From Anthopleura xanthogrammica (lineage: Eukaryota; Cnidaria; Anthozoa; Actiniaria; Actiniidae), in NCBI GenBank assembly GCA_964019055.1, contig OZ025220.1:9762029-9826028 (forward strand): a DNA stretch of 64,000 bases. Direction: 5' to 3'. Both the position numbers and the translations under genes were made by a program. Position 1 is the first letter of the stretch; each line of letters starts with the position of its first letter. The notes below the pieces were generated by a model, which saw only the letters and a list, made by a program, of their open reading frames with translations, had not been told where the DNA came from and ran no database searches. Positions 1 to 14,082 of this stretch are shown here, piece after piece.

Positions 1-935
1 GACTCGGACTCGCTCGCAGTCTAAAATATGCTGATGAAAAACTCTCGAGCATGAGCGTTTTCCAGTCAGCAGTATTTAACAGAACAGAAAGATTTGATAG
101 AGCGGTTTTCGTTAGTGGGAAAATTCGTGGCTGTGTTGTGATTGGTTCAGTTACTGGAAGACAATGGGAAGCCATTTCAATGTTATGGCATGTCGTACCG
201 TGTACGTGCTGTAAGTCAGTACCGTATGTTTCCCACTCATACGTCCTTGCCAGAGGTCCTCTCGTTCCAGTGCCTAGGGAGTTGACCAAGAAGCACTGGG
301 ACGCCTCTGTTACTTAGGGTTACTAAGATAGTGGTCTGTTATTCACTAGCAGCACTAGCATTCGACTTAAGTAGCAAGCTTAAGCTTAAAACTCGTAGTT
401 GCAGTTCATGTTTTTGGTACCAGCTTTTTTTGGCGGGCTTTCTAATTAAGAAATTTTTGTGTAACGATTTACAATATTTCAGCCTCTGTTATCCAGGATA
501 CTAAAGATAGTGGGCTTTCTAATCAAGGAATTTTTGTGTAACGATTTACAATATTTCATTAGTTTGTTTGTTTGTTTGCTTATTTGTATATTTATTTATT
601 AGTTTTTAAAGTTTATTGCTGGAGTCTTTTGATCATTAAGTTTTGAGAACTCATAGATATTTGAACCTGATCTGCATGTGTAAAATAATATTTATAACTT
701 TGCGCTTGTTATCTGATAGTATTTCCTTCTAATATTCATTTTTAGTTATCATCTTTCGTAGGTTTAATAGAAGACCCAGTGTGAAACTAGCGTATCGCAA
801 GCTAAACTGGTTTTCAAGGTCATGAGTTCTTTCAACATCGAGGACTCAGACTTGTTTACTCTTATTCGTTTTTTTCTGCGATATTAATAATCACTTTCTA
901 CAACATGTTTAATAGTTTGGTAATGATCACAGGAA

Positions 936-1075
936 CACAGGAAGCCCAAGAGCAATTAACGTTTCGTGAGATTATGCTTCCTAGTGATGACATTCTATGT
1001 CAAATTACTTTTCTTGAAAAAAGCAATTCAACACAGTAACCCCAAGAACAACTTTTTGTGAGGTTGGGCTTCCTG
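936..1075. repeat. Short inverted-repeat element (CACAGGAAGCCCAA termini)
   Basis: The left end reads CACAGGAAGCCCAAG at 936-950. The right end reads TTGGGCTTCCTG at 1064-1075, its reverse complement. The roughly 140 bp between them are AT-rich with no coding content. The terminal motif recurs elsewhere in the window on both strands, which suggests a MITE family. No target-site duplication was confirmed. The flanking bases 1-935 and 1425-2000 hold no gene I can support. Confidence 0.5.
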
Positions 1076-1301
1076 GGTTTTTTTTAATGATATTCTGTAA
1101 CTTCACTTTTCACATAAAAACTTCAATAAAAATCCTTCACTCACCCCAATCTAGTCTTCGTCTTTTCTTGAACAGTGTATCTATAAGTAATAACCAAACC
1201 AAGATTCAGTGTGGAGGTGACATGCGGTATAACATGTGCCCACAGTTCTCAATACTGGGCTACCTATGGTCTATCAGTTGTGAAATGGTCAACGCTCTTT
1301 C

Positions 1302-1424
1302 ACATCGGCCGAAAGGACCTTCATTGTCTCATAAAACAATAGAACGAGAAAGTATCACAGTAGATCTATGCCTCGTTCTATCGTTGTATAAGACAATGGA
1401 AGTTCTTTCGGCCGATATGAACTA
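1302..1424. repeat. Foldback (hairpin) MITE
   Basis: A near-perfect inverted repeat. The left arm has CATCGGCCGAAAGGACCTTC, then CATTGTC and an ATAGAACGAG block. The right arm has CTCGTTCTATCG, then GACAATGGAAG and TTCTTTCGGCCGATATG. The arms cover almost the whole element, so its RNA or single strand would fold into one long hairpin. It lies upstream of the TFIIA gamma gene. Confidence 0.75.
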
Positions 1425-1764
1425 GTGTTGACCTTGCGAAATGGCCCAAATAGTCCTGACCTATTTTTATTGCTTGCATGCGTACAGTAAGGTGTCAAGA
1501 CGAAACAGTTTAAATCGCCCGAAAAGCTGAAAAAATGAAAATAAGATCTTTAGATCTTATTTCAAAAGAAAAAAAAACCCTGAAAAGCGTTGAAAGTAAC
1601 AGTAGCCAGCTTGGGCTTCCTGTGCGTATGTTGCGGCTCTCAAGGCATGATGGGTCCAAGTGCAGCGGCCGAGCGAGGGACTGTGGAAGAGTCTACATTT
1701 CTTTTTGGGGTGATTAAAATTTTAATTAAAATCGTCCTTTTCTTCTGATTTTCACACTTTATAG

Positions 1765-1855
1765 CACATAAAACTTTCTTTCCTTTCTTCCTTCTTTTTT
1801 TCCTCTTTCTTTCCTTCCTTCCTTCCAGGTTCCTTCCTTCCTTCCTTCTTTATTT
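1765..1855. repeat. CTTT/CCTT simple repeat
   Basis: A pyrimidine-rich low-complexity tract of CTTT and CCTT units. It lies about 150 bp upstream of the TFIIA gamma start codon. It is simple sequence, not coding. Confidence 0.8.
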
Positions 1856-2002
1856 TTGACCTTATCGAAACAGACATTTCGGGTTCCCTGTGCGTTCCTC
1901 CATATATGGTCAAATCCAAGATGGCGGCTGATCAGCATACCCAAATAAGGCATGAGCCGATTCGTGTAAAGTATAAATACGTCGAAGGTGCGTTGAAAGA
2001 GG

Positions 2003-4860
2003 ATGAGTTATCAACTTTACCGAAACACTACACTAGGAAATAGCTTACAAGAAAGCCTAGATGAGCTAATACAGGTAGGGTAATGCTATATTTACTAATC
2101 TTGAGATTATTAGAGAAAAACAGCTGTTTTTAAGGTAAAAAAGTCGATATTTTGTTTTGATCGTGGGTTGTTGTCTTTGTTTCTTTACGAGCCATCTGAA
2201 TGAATTGTTGAGACAATTTTCTCGTTTTAAACAATTTTATACCCATTTTTATCCATAATATCGCTCTATTGAGACCATCAATTATATTTTTTCACAAGAT
2301 ATTGTATTTTTATGTGATTTGAGACAGATTTACCGAAGTTTCATCGGTTTGATTTTCAACACAGGGTAACCACAAATAATCGAGTTTAGTTTCATTTCAT
2401 GAGAATCGAAATTTTTGCTATTTGTAAGTTAGTTAATTTTGGTGTGCAAATCAATTGGAATTCGCGAATGAACATGATTGATTGATTTTGAAGCGGAATT
2501 ATAAGGGAAAAACTGAATTGGAAATCTTGCAGAGTTGCACGTTATAAACAAAGAATGACGCTCGTTTCGATACATGATCTCTGGTCATTTTGATGTACGA
2601 TTCGTGGTCGTTTCGATACACGATTTGTGGTAGTTTCGGTAGACGATCTTTGGTTGTTTCGATAATTAAACGATTTTTGGTCCATTAGATACACGATTCG
2701 TGGTCGTCTCGCGATACATGATCTCAGGTGATTTCAATACACAATCTCTGGTCGTTTTGATACATAATTTGTGGTCATTTCAATACACGATTTTTGGTCT
2801 TTTGGAAACACGATTTTGGTCATTTCGATACACGATTTTGGTCATTTCGATACACAATTTGTGTTTTTTCGATACAAGATTTCTGGTTGTGTCGATACGC
2901 CACCTCTGTGCATCTTCATACACGATCTTTGTTTATCTGTGCATATATGACTCTAGTTTATTACTTCACTAATATATTTTGTTTTCATAGTCACAGCAAA
3001 TAAGTCCACAGCTAGCGTTACAAGTACTGCTACAGTTTGATAAGGCTATCAACCATGCATTATCCAACAAGGTTAAAAACAAGATAAACTTTAAGGTAAG
3101 AATATCAAAAGAGAGCAACTAAAATATAAGAAAACATTATCCAATATCTAACAATCAGATATAAACCCCTTTCACCTGATGTCAAAGCTTTTTTTACTGG
3201 ACAGGGAAATAGACCCGGGGAGAAATAGAGCACATTGAAATACAGTTCAATTTGGAGGAGAAAACAAAAGAATTTCAATCTCCTTAGAATTGGAACCCAG
3301 GGGTTTCAAAAGAAGATGGCTGGCTACCTGCGGTCAATGGCCGGGTACTTAACTTCATAACACTGGCTATTTTACAAATTAGTCTCAATAAATAAGAAGT
3401 AAAATTAGTGGACACAGATGCCTACATTTGAATCCCATCTGTCTACTTCAAATATTATTGAAACCCCTGGGAACCTATTGTTTTGCCCTCCAAATTGAGC
3501 TGCATTCCAATTTGCTGCAAGGCATCTACTACCCAGCTATTACCCTGTCCAGTAAAAACAAAGCAGTTACAGAAACTAGAAACACATATGTGATAGCTTT
3601 ATGTGCCTCCTGGTGCTGAGAGCCGTAAGTATAAGTAACTAAGTATTATCCAGTATCAGAAGGGCATAAGAAACCCTGGCAGTGGCCACCCTCAGTGATC
3701 ACACTATCCAACATCACACTACTAACCACCTCATAAAGAAATTTGAAATTTACAAGTCAATATTAACGTGCCTTTGATTTATACACATAGAAATGGGTAC
3801 TACATCAATCGTAATGATTAAAAAATACTTATCACTTTATACGATGTCATTCATGGGCTTTCACCTAGTTGGAGCTTGCTCTGTTGTGATTGTCCCTCAC
3901 TGAGATCTTTTCCCCGTTTATTTTTTCTTTTTCTTAATTAGTTTTTTCTTGTTAATTTTCAACAGTTTTGTACATTTTTATTTACTCAGTGGAAGCTTAA
4001 TAAATTATTCTTGCATAATTTACCATCTTTTTTGCATAATCTCTAATGTATATTAAAACTTTATTTCTATGCTTTTTCTTGGCCGTTAGGGACATCTCAA
4101 CACCTATCGGTTCTGCGATAATGTCTGGACATTTGTTCTTGAAAATGTGGACTTTCGGGAAGTAGGAGAAATAGTTAAAGCTGATAAAGTGAAAGTAGTA
4201 GCTTGTGATGGAAAAGGTAGGAATCAGTAATATTGTTTCAACTGTTGTAATAGGGGAAAAAGGTTGTAGAGTTATGTTCAAACAATGTTGAAAATTTCTA
4301 GACACTGGGACTTCCGGAAACTTGTAGAAACTTGCAGTGTCAAAACTTGTTATCAGCCAATCCTTCATCCATTTTTTAATTTATTCAGTCAACAAGGATC
4401 CATCTCAAATTTATTTGTTAATAATATAACTATTATAATTGAAGTACGACCTGCAAAGCTTGAAGTCTTGTTTTCAACTAGCACTTCAACGGCTGTCTTT
4501 CAAAATACTGGGAAAAAGTTTATTTGTTTAGAAAAACATCATTGCCTTGCAATGGAGGGTAATAAAATTTACTATCAAGGACTCAAAAGTAAGAGAAGTC
4601 TGCCAAAAATTAGACAAAAGTTTATAAAAAAGTGTTTTGATTGATGGCCGTCGAAATGCTAGGCTGCAAACGAGACACCAAACTTTGCAGGTTCACTTTA
4701 ACAATAATGGTTATAACTTTTCATTCTTCCATCCATTTTAACAATAATGGTTATAACTTTTCATTCTTCCATCCATTGTTTTCCTTCACCAAAGTCACAG
4801 TGCTAATGACCATAAATATTTTTTTCAGGGTCTGCGACTTCTGAGGCCGGAACGTCATAA
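2003..4860 (+). CDS. GTF2A2: Transcription initiation factor IIA subunit gamma (small subunit)
   Basis: Small subunit of TFIIA, which stabilises TBP on promoter DNA in RNA polymerase II initiation. Four coding exons join in frame: 2003-2074, 2991-3095, 4090-4216 and 4829-4860, giving 111 aa (family about 109). The protein opens [20 protein letters not shown] and continues with [20 protein letters not shown] (N-terminal helical bundle). It then has [20 protein letters not shown] and KVKVVACDG (C-terminal beta domain), all almost identical to animal TFIIA gamma. All introns are GT-AG. The last exon encodes only about 10 residues. TATAAATA at 1972-1979 lies so close to the ATG that a canonical TATA start would give almost no 5' leader, so its role is uncertain. 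An AATAAA lies at 5222-5227. Identification is very secure. Confidence 0.96.
2560..2935. repeat. Degenerate ~24-bp minisatellite in TFIIA gamma intron 1
   Basis: Repeated units of the form ATTTCGATACACGATTTGTGG with variable spacing fill most of the first intron of the TFIIA gamma gene. There are about 14 imperfect copies. The frames open across it are products of the repeat. Confidence 0.8.
3186..3566. repeat. Foldback element in TFIIA gamma intron 2
   Basis: The left arm reads TTTTTACTGGACAGGG, then CAATTTGGAGGAGAAAACAA. The right arm reads TTTGCCCTCCAAATTGAGC, then CCCTGTCCAGTAAAAAC. The arms are separated by unrelated sequence. The CTCCAAATTGAGCTGC arm also occurs near 20810-20890, 24220-24305 and 60610-60710, so this is one of a dispersed family. 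Confidence 0.65.
4699..4778. repeat. 41-bp tandem duplication
   Basis: A block containing ACAATAATGGTTATAACTTT followed by CATTCTTCCATCCAT occurs twice in direct succession, identical or nearly so. It lies in the last intron of the TFIIA gamma gene. Confidence 0.8.
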
Positions 4861-5397
4861 ACTTTTGATTTTAGAGTTAGAGTGCATAGGGAAAATTTTA
4901 GGACTACAAAACTGTCAACTATACTGTAAGTCAAAGATGAAGGAAATGCCATTGGAAAATGAGATTTAAAATGGGGAAATGTTAGAGATGCAAGACTTGG
5001 GTCAAAATGCCATGGACATATGTATGTTATGAAATTTAGCACAAGTTGAGATCAAAAGATGGTGCAATCTATAGATTATATGTGTATATTACTGTCTATT
5101 ATACTTGTACTATAATGTATTATTGTATACGTCTGTTGGCAAAGTGGAATACATCTTCTCACTTTGCTAAGTTATGACAAAAAAGGAAAAAGAATTTGTC
5201 AAAAGAATATTATTGTAATTTAATAAAAAAAAAGTTCACCAAAAATTTGTAAAAAAGTTAAGGTAGCAAATAATCTCTTGAAGCATTTTCAACTTACAAC
5301 TAATGCACCAATCCCGAATTCATTGTTCTACCTCCCTAGTTACTGTTGACAAGCTAAAATATGTTTTTGATAATACAGCAGAGAACAGACACCGATT

Positions 5398-5579
5398 CAG
5401 GGCTCGAAATAGAAAAGATAAATGGCCAGACAGTTTCTTATTTTCGGCAGGATAAATAATTTTGGAGCAAAATTTCCCTGTCATTTTATTTTCCATTTGG
5501 CAGTTCATAATAGTTTTAGCCTGACAGTAGTAAAACTTGACCTGCATTTTGCCCATTGAGGCCCCTATTTCGAGCCCTG
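5398..5579. mobile_element. hAT-like MITE inside the SNAPC5-like gene
   Basis: The terminal inverted repeats are CAGGGCTCGAAATAG on the left and CTATTTCGAGCCCTG on the right. CAGGG ends are typical of hAT-type DNA transposons. On the minus strand the flanks are AATTG and AATCG, a 4-of-5 match to a 5-bp target-site duplication. There is no transposase, so it is non-autonomous. It interrupts the last exon of the SNAPC5-like gene. Confidence 0.75.
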
Positions 5580-5931
5580 CAATTGCTGAAAATGTCTATC
5601 TTCAACCTAAGCAAAGAAGGCGGAAACACCTTTCAAAAAGTACATGAAAAAGTACATGAAAAAATAAACCCCACTGAATAGTGCAAAATACTTTGTTTTC
5701 TATTGCTTAAATATAACTGTTTAGCACAAGTTCTTTTTCAAGGGTTCATTTCGTACTATAGTGCCTCAAAAATAAGAATCAAACAAATGAAAAAAAAATT
5801 AAAAAATCTTTGTCAAGTTTTCTACCAAAACTCACCTTTAGACGATTTAATTGCTCAAGAAACTTAGCTTTCGTCTCCTTTAGTATCATTCCTTCTTTCT
5901 GGAGGATTTCTTTAGCCAATAAGCTGGTCAT
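5565..5931 (-). CDS. SNAPC5-like (snRNA-activating protein complex subunit 5), C terminus altered by a MITE
   Basis: Exon 1 (5931-5836) encodes 32 residues, MTSLLAKEILQKEGMILKET then KAKFLEQLNRLK. An upstream in-frame TAA fixes the start. A clean GTGAGT donor follows. Exon 2 begins at 5606 after CTTAG and gives VEDRHFQQLQ before a stop at 5565-5567. The pattern L-x5-EE-x-L-x-LK, then QLNRLKVE, strongly recalls the N-terminal coiled coil of SNAPC5 (SNAP19). SNAPC5 is a small subunit of the complex that starts snRNA transcription. Only about 45 codons are seen against about 98 in human SNAPC5, and the stop lies within the terminal repeat of the MITE at 5398-5579. The gene may be truncated or may have gained a new C terminus. 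Identity is probable, not proven. Confidence 0.5.
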
Positions 5932-6037
5932 ATTTTATTTTTTCAGCTTCAAAATTCAACAACTTTCTTCATTTTCTTCTATATTTTGTAGCTCTGTTTG
6001 ATTATTATCAGGCGTTCCTTGTAAGGAAGGGGGTAGA

Positions 6038-6436
6038 TTGGTAACTAACCACAGGAGGCCCATGCAAATATTTCGGACTTCTTTGGAATCTTCAATTTTC
6101 CATCCCTTTTCTTTGCAACGAAGAGAGTCATTCGTATTCTCTACCGAGAAAAGAAAAAGCCCTAAAATAGAACTCTATCAAGCTCATGAAAAGCGCATTA
6201 AATTTCTCAAGAAAGTAGAGAAGATTAATGGCATCGAATTGGGTTGTTTTGCGGAGTTATTTGCAAAAAATCGGACTGCCGGGCATTTAGTTTATTTCAA
6301 ACCGTGCCCGGCAGTCGCCCATCCGACGCTTCTTTTAGAAAAAGTCCGATCCAAGAGGTCAATCCACGGTTGCGGATATTCCATAATTTTCGAATTTCGT
6401 TCTGAAACCATGGCGACTGAAAAGCTAGAAAGCTGA
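6038..6436 (+). other. Unidentified 132-aa open frame
   Basis: An open frame with no family I recognise. It starts just after a copy of the recurrent CACAGGAGGCCC motif. It contains a GC-rich hairpin at about 6268-6316 (ACTGCCGGGCA pairing with TGCCCGGCAGT). An overlapping frame is open on the opposite strand. It could be the 5' region of the neighbouring SNAPC5-like gene or a short transcript. I would not treat it as a proven gene. Confidence 0.2.
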
Positions 6437-6682
6437 CACCGGCAAGGATCATGGGTAGATATATTTGACATGTTTCTACCAATTGATCTTTTACCAGATA
6501 CAGTTTTACCTTCTGTGAGCATCCTAAAGCTGGAATTTGGGTCTGATAAAGCTTTGCTTGTTTGATCTTATGTATTTCTCATGATGCTCAGGGATCTTAG
6601 CTTTCAAGGTTTAAGGTGACTATAAACTTTATTGAAATAAGAATATATATGGTCCATATCAAGCTACTGCGAATACGCATAT

Positions 6683-9624
6683 TCATTTTGGTCTGAACAT
6701 ATAATCTTGAACTGCTGTGGGCAGCAATGCGACGAAGCCAACGATCTTCGCTTCTCTACCAATGAGATAGCGAGATTGTGGATCACGTGACGTGACGGCA
6801 TCGATGACATCATTCACAACCAGTTCGATGTTCTTGCATGCTTTTTCCATGACTACTTGGTCCAGGTAACGTTTGCCTGAAACATATAAAAATGGAAAAG
6901 TTAACGTTATATGTTATTGTTTTTTTAGTAGTTACTGCTGTTCAATAAATCTTCACTGTAAGATATCCTGAAAATTAAGATGAGCTTTGGAAAACTTTGG
7001 GAAAGAACAGGCGAAAGACTTATGGGTGTTGAAGTACTGGAAAAAGAGGGCTTGGAGATGGATTGGGCATACCTTACGAAGGACAGAGGAGCATATACCA
7101 AAAAGGGCTTTGGAATGGTACCCACAAGGAAGAAGGAGAAAGGTGAGGAAGCCAGCACAGTCATGGAGGAAGTTGGATTATAGGTAGAACTGAAGAACGC
7201 AAACATTACATGGGACAAGGCAAAGAAAACAGCAGAGAACAGAGTGAGGTGGAGGACGATGTCATATGTTCCCTATGTAACGAAGAGGATTAAGTCAGTA
7301 AGTCAGTTTTACATACATTTTTCTAAGTATTCTTCGTCATATTCATTCCTCATCTCATCGCTTATCCCATTCCACAGTGACATCAACTTCTTCTCATGTA
7401 CCTCATGCAGTAACGGTGTTTGGAAGCCCTGTGGTTCCATGATGCTGACTTTCACACCCCAGTGGATCATCTCTCTTCGTAGCGCATCCGAGAAGGCTTC
7501 AATGCCGTACTTTGTGATGGAGTAGGCCGCAAAGTTGGCTGGACAGACCAAGCCTTTTGCGGCATCAAAAAAGAAAAGTCATTATTTGACAGGGGGAGGG
7601 GTGGGGAGTGAGAAAGGTCCCAGTAGGGGAGGGGTTGGGGATTTCAGCAGGGGAAGGGGTCGGTAAGGGTCTAATTAATGTGATGAAATATGGACAGACC
7701 AAACTTTTCATGACAACAAAACAACACCTTGTAATGAATAATACGTCATCCATTGACCGGGGGAGGTTAACATGGCATGGGTTGGAGGGAATAAAAAAGG
7801 TCTTTGCATAGGGGGGCCGAGGCAAAATTTCCATCCCTCCTTACCCTCCCCTCCCTATTAAAAAATCAACTTGGACGCCCGGCCCAAAGCCATACCTGCA
7901 ATGCTTCCAAGATTCACTATCCTTCCTTTAGCCTTCTTCACCAATGGCAGGAATGTTTTGGTCACGTCAATCAGACCCCAAAGGTTAACATCTGCCATTC
8001 TCTTGAATTCTTCCAGTTTGAGCCATTCTAAGGGTCCTAGGGTCATGTAACCTGCATTATTTACCAACGCCCACAACCCTGGAAAGATATTTAGATTAAG
8101 AAATGAATTAGAGTGCGCCATACAAAGTAGTATTGTATTATTGTCCCGTTTGAACCATTCTAAGGGTCCTAGGGTCATGTAGCCTGCATTATTTACCAAC
8201 GCCCATAACCCTGGAAAAATAAAGTTTAGATAAAACGGACGGATCAGAGTGTGCCATTTTGATCAGGGTTATATTGATCTATTCTGACCGAACCAGATAT
8301 GTCTGTACACACTATAGGCGAGAGGCCCATTTCGCGGCAAAAATTACACCATTTTCTGCGCGAATGCTGCGAAAGGAGCCTCTCGCCTATTGTATACAAG
8401 CTTCATCAGTTCGGTCAGAACCGAAGTAAGAGCGCTACAGAGAATCGCTTAGCTCATCTAAACAAAGATATATCAGATCCAAAAATCTGACACCAACTTC
8501 ACTCTGGTTCTTTATACAGGGTTAAAACTACATCCCCAAATTAGTTTAGTTAAAGAAGGTTTGAAAGTTATTTAGTTTGGCGTACAGACTGATGGAAAAG
8601 GCACTTGTTGAACTAAACCACCTCAGTTTAAACGTGTTTAAAGGTCCGGTGTGAGTGGGTATACGATAAAATCACTCATTTTTGACTCGTCAACTGCGCC
8701 GTGGTGGCACAGAAGGGACATCGGAATCATCTAACGGTATCCAAAGAAAACAAGCAATGAACTAAAGATATCAGGAATCATGCAAATATTAAATGTATAA
8801 CGGATATCATCTTTTGTCCTCTTGCTTAATAACGAGACTGAAAACCTTTCAGTTTCATAGACATGATACCGATCGATACGGCTAACTCACAGATCGAATT
8901 GCAATTCAACGCTCGCGTCGTTTTGCGGATCGGATTGGAGGGAGGGAAACCAGAGATCCCAGAGAAAAAACCCTGGCGAATCAAGGGAGACCCTACTCAC
9001 ATGGGATTCTAAAAACAACCCATCCTTATTTTACCGACTAGGAAATTTCATCCAGTATACTTATGAAAGAGAAGTCAATTTGTTATCTGGGGGAAAGAAC
9101 GAGGTCATCAGAATGGTTTTGAATTAGTGTTTGTCAGTCGAGACATACGTTTTACATTAGATTAAGTTAATCAAATATGTTGATCAGTCGATATGGAACA
9201 CATATGCTATGTAGGGTCATGGTCCGTGTAGCTAGTTAGGATTTTTTTCTCGAGTACCTTCTTCGCGAGGAATGATTTTCTTGACTTCATCAAAGACGTC
9301 GTTTATTTGCTTGGAATCAGAAACGTCCATTACTGCACTAATGAGACGACTGCTGCAAACTTCTTCGATGGTTTCTTTGCCTTTGTTGGTGAGGCAAGTT
9401 GCAATGACATTGAATCCAAGCTTGTCCAAAAGAATAGCCACTCTTTTACCAAAACCAGTGTCACAGCCAGTGATAAGGACATACTTTTTGTGGAAGTCCT
9501 TTATTTTTGGCTTAGGCAAAAATGACCTCAGGAAAACCCAGAACACGAAGAGGGTCAAGGTGGATATGGGAATGAGAACAAAATAGCAGATATCACAGGA
9601 GAATAACACTGCCATTTGAAACAC
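6683..9624 (-). CDS. Short-chain dehydrogenase/reductase, SDR9C type (retinol / 17-beta-hydroxysteroid dehydrogenase-like)
   Basis: Four exons on the minus strand join in frame: 9624-9258, 8078-7896, 7553-7317 and 6876-6683, giving 326 aa (SDR9C proteins are about 317-320). Residues 1-35 are a hydrophobic membrane anchor. TGCDTGFG (52-59) is the cofactor-binding glycine motif in the form typical of RDH/HSD17B6/BDH1 relatives. NNAG lies at 129-132. Ser181, Tyr194 and Lys198 (YSITK) form the catalytic set. MEPQGF follows the active site where relatives carry MEPGxF. The likely role is NAD(P)-dependent oxidation of retinoids, steroids or related alcohols at the ER membrane; the substrate cannot be read from sequence. 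An AATAAA on the minus strand at 6633-6628 lies about 50 bp after the stop. A second start is possible 4 codons in (M4). Confidence 0.92.
6980..7300 (+). mobile_element. Non-LTR retrotransposon fragment (reverse transcriptase C terminus)
   Basis: The plus strand reads KYWKKRAWRWIGHTLRR, then EHIPKRALEWYPQGRRRKV, then a broken continuation ending near NITWDKAK and NRVRW. This is the familiar C-terminal tail of many LINE reverse transcriptases (the R-W-x-W-I-G-H, PQG-K/R-R and TW-x-xA blocks). It is frameshifted and lies antisense in the intron between exons 3 and 4 of the SDR gene. It is a dead remnant. Confidence 0.75.
8150..8213 (-). pseudogene. Partial duplicate of SDR exon 2
   Basis: This stretch repeats the first part of exon 2 (8078-8015) with few changes. 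It keeps the acceptor CCAG and the residues ALVNNAGYMTLGPLEW before diverging at FKRDNNT. It lacks the rest of the exon and any good donor. It arose by a tandem duplication of about 130 bp covering the exon start and part of the intron. Splicing into it instead of the real exon would truncate the protein. Confidence 0.85.
8280..8422. repeat. Foldback MITE
   Basis: The outer arms are TCTGACCGAAC (left) and GTTCGGTCAGA (right). The inner arms are ACTATAGGCGAGAGGC and GCCTCTCGCCTAT. It lies in intron 1 of the SDR gene. There is no coding capacity. Confidence 0.75.
8880..9005 (-). repeat. Fragment of the composite SINE/57-bp-VNTR family
   Basis: This copy has GGCTAACTCACAGATCGAATT, followed by AAACCAGAG and a GGGAGACCCTACTCACATG block. 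These match the junction and middle section of the composite element seen complete at 17643-17935 and 37131-38105. Only one partial tandem unit remains. Confidence 0.5.
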
Positions 9625-9840
9625 CCTCGAGCGATGATTTAGAGCTGTTGAATGAGTGAAATATGAGAAACGAACTGAAGAAACGCCAGGCTATCCGCGA
9701 CAGGACAGGGTTAACACAGGTAGACCAAAGGGAGCCCACAGCCAATGGTATCAGTGTTTGAAATGCGTAAAATCTCGTGGTCCTGCACGAGCTCGGCGGC
9801 GTTTCCGGATTGGTTGAAGTTCAAGCCTGAATATATTATC

Positions 9841-10143
9841 CAGGGGCGGATCCAGGATTTTACAAAGGGGGGTGGCTAACTCTAAAAAAATATTAAAAGG
9901 ATAGGTCTAGGGTTGCGGACAACTCTTTAGGTCCAGGCAATGCAAAATTCATATCATACATTTATTATTTGTAAAACTAACTCGATATCTCTGACACCTC
10001 TAGTATATTACGGACTTTCTCCCAGCCCTTCAATGTCTGTAAGATAGAGGTTCCACTGTACGTGCACCTATTTTTCCTGTTTTAAGCCCTGCAAAGAGGG
10101 GGGTGGCTAGCCACCCAATCCACCCCCCCTGGATCCGCCCCTG
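9841..10143. mobile_element. hAT-like MITE with 5-bp target-site duplication
   Basis: The terminal inverted repeats are CAGGGGCGGATCCAGG at 9841 and CCTGGATCCGCCCCTG ending at 10143. Both flanks carry TTATC, a perfect 5-bp duplication. A subterminal GGGGGGTGGCTA block is also inverted. The size is 303 bp with no transposase. It lies between the SDR and actin-family genes. The rest of the interval to 10538 holds no other feature I recognise. Confidence 0.9.
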
Positions 10144-10538
10144 TTATCCGCTGCTTACGTTCCTAGTGTAGAATATAGTGACAAGGGATGAATTAACTCA
10201 TCATTTATCAACCATTGACGATAATTTATTTTTTCTCCACGTCAAGAGAAACCACGGATTCCTAAATTTCACACACGCAAAGGATTATGGGACATAATGG
10301 CTCGGCCGGTTGATGATGTCATGGTGTTGTGCATGGACCAGTTATCATTGTCACGCAAATTCATGATCACTCAAGCTTGTACAGACTCTCTTGGCTATCA
10401 AGGTCATCAATCATTTATACCATTCGTTAATTCATCTTAACACTTCTGCAACCTTCTAGCTTCGTGTGGACAGTATCTTCTTAAAGTGCTTTGCAAATAC
10501 AACCTTTTTCTATCAAGTTATAATATTTTCTTGCTAAA

Positions 10539-13536
<2,998 letters not shown>

Positions 13537-14009
13537 TTTTTATATATTCAATTTCATTGCATTATTTTCCATTATTTTTAAGTGAGGCTGGAAGTCCCAG
13601 CTCAAACGTCGATCTTCTCATAAACCGAACTTAAATGACATCTAAGAAGACTGCCATGTTATCCATTGTTTTCGATGCGTTCATGAGAAGTTCGACGTTT
13701 GAACCGGGCCTAAGGTGGTTTCAAGAGATTCAAATTTGAACCTTGCAGCCTCAACTTAATGCTTTGTGTTTGAACAGTGAACCGATGTATGGAAAAGGGT
13801 GGTTCCTCAGTTTCAAGGCCTTGAATCCTAATACCTTAGTCATGTATTTTTGGCATGTTTCTAGTACGTCGTCACCGCACGTGGCACGGTCACGGTACCT
13901 AATGAAGATACCCGTTCTCCTATGCCTCGAGGCTGGCTTTTAGATCCATCCTTTTCCCCTCTCGCCCTCTTCCATAACTCCTCCCCCTCTCTCTCCCCCA
14001 CTCTCTCCC

Positions 14010-14014
<5 letters not shown>

Positions 14015-14078
<64 letters not shown>
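14015..14078. repeat. (CT)n dinucleotide repeat
   Basis: A run of about 30 CT units, preceded by a CTCCCC-rich stretch. It lies between the actin-family gene and the thioredoxin-like gene. Nothing else codes in 13540-14740. Confidence 0.95.

Positions 14079-14082
<4 letters not shown>

Noticed and set aside
1972..1979. TATAAATA as a TATA box for TFIIA gamma
   Set aside because: Only about 24 bp separate it from the start codon, so a canonical TATA-driven start would leave almost no leader; not listed as a promoter.
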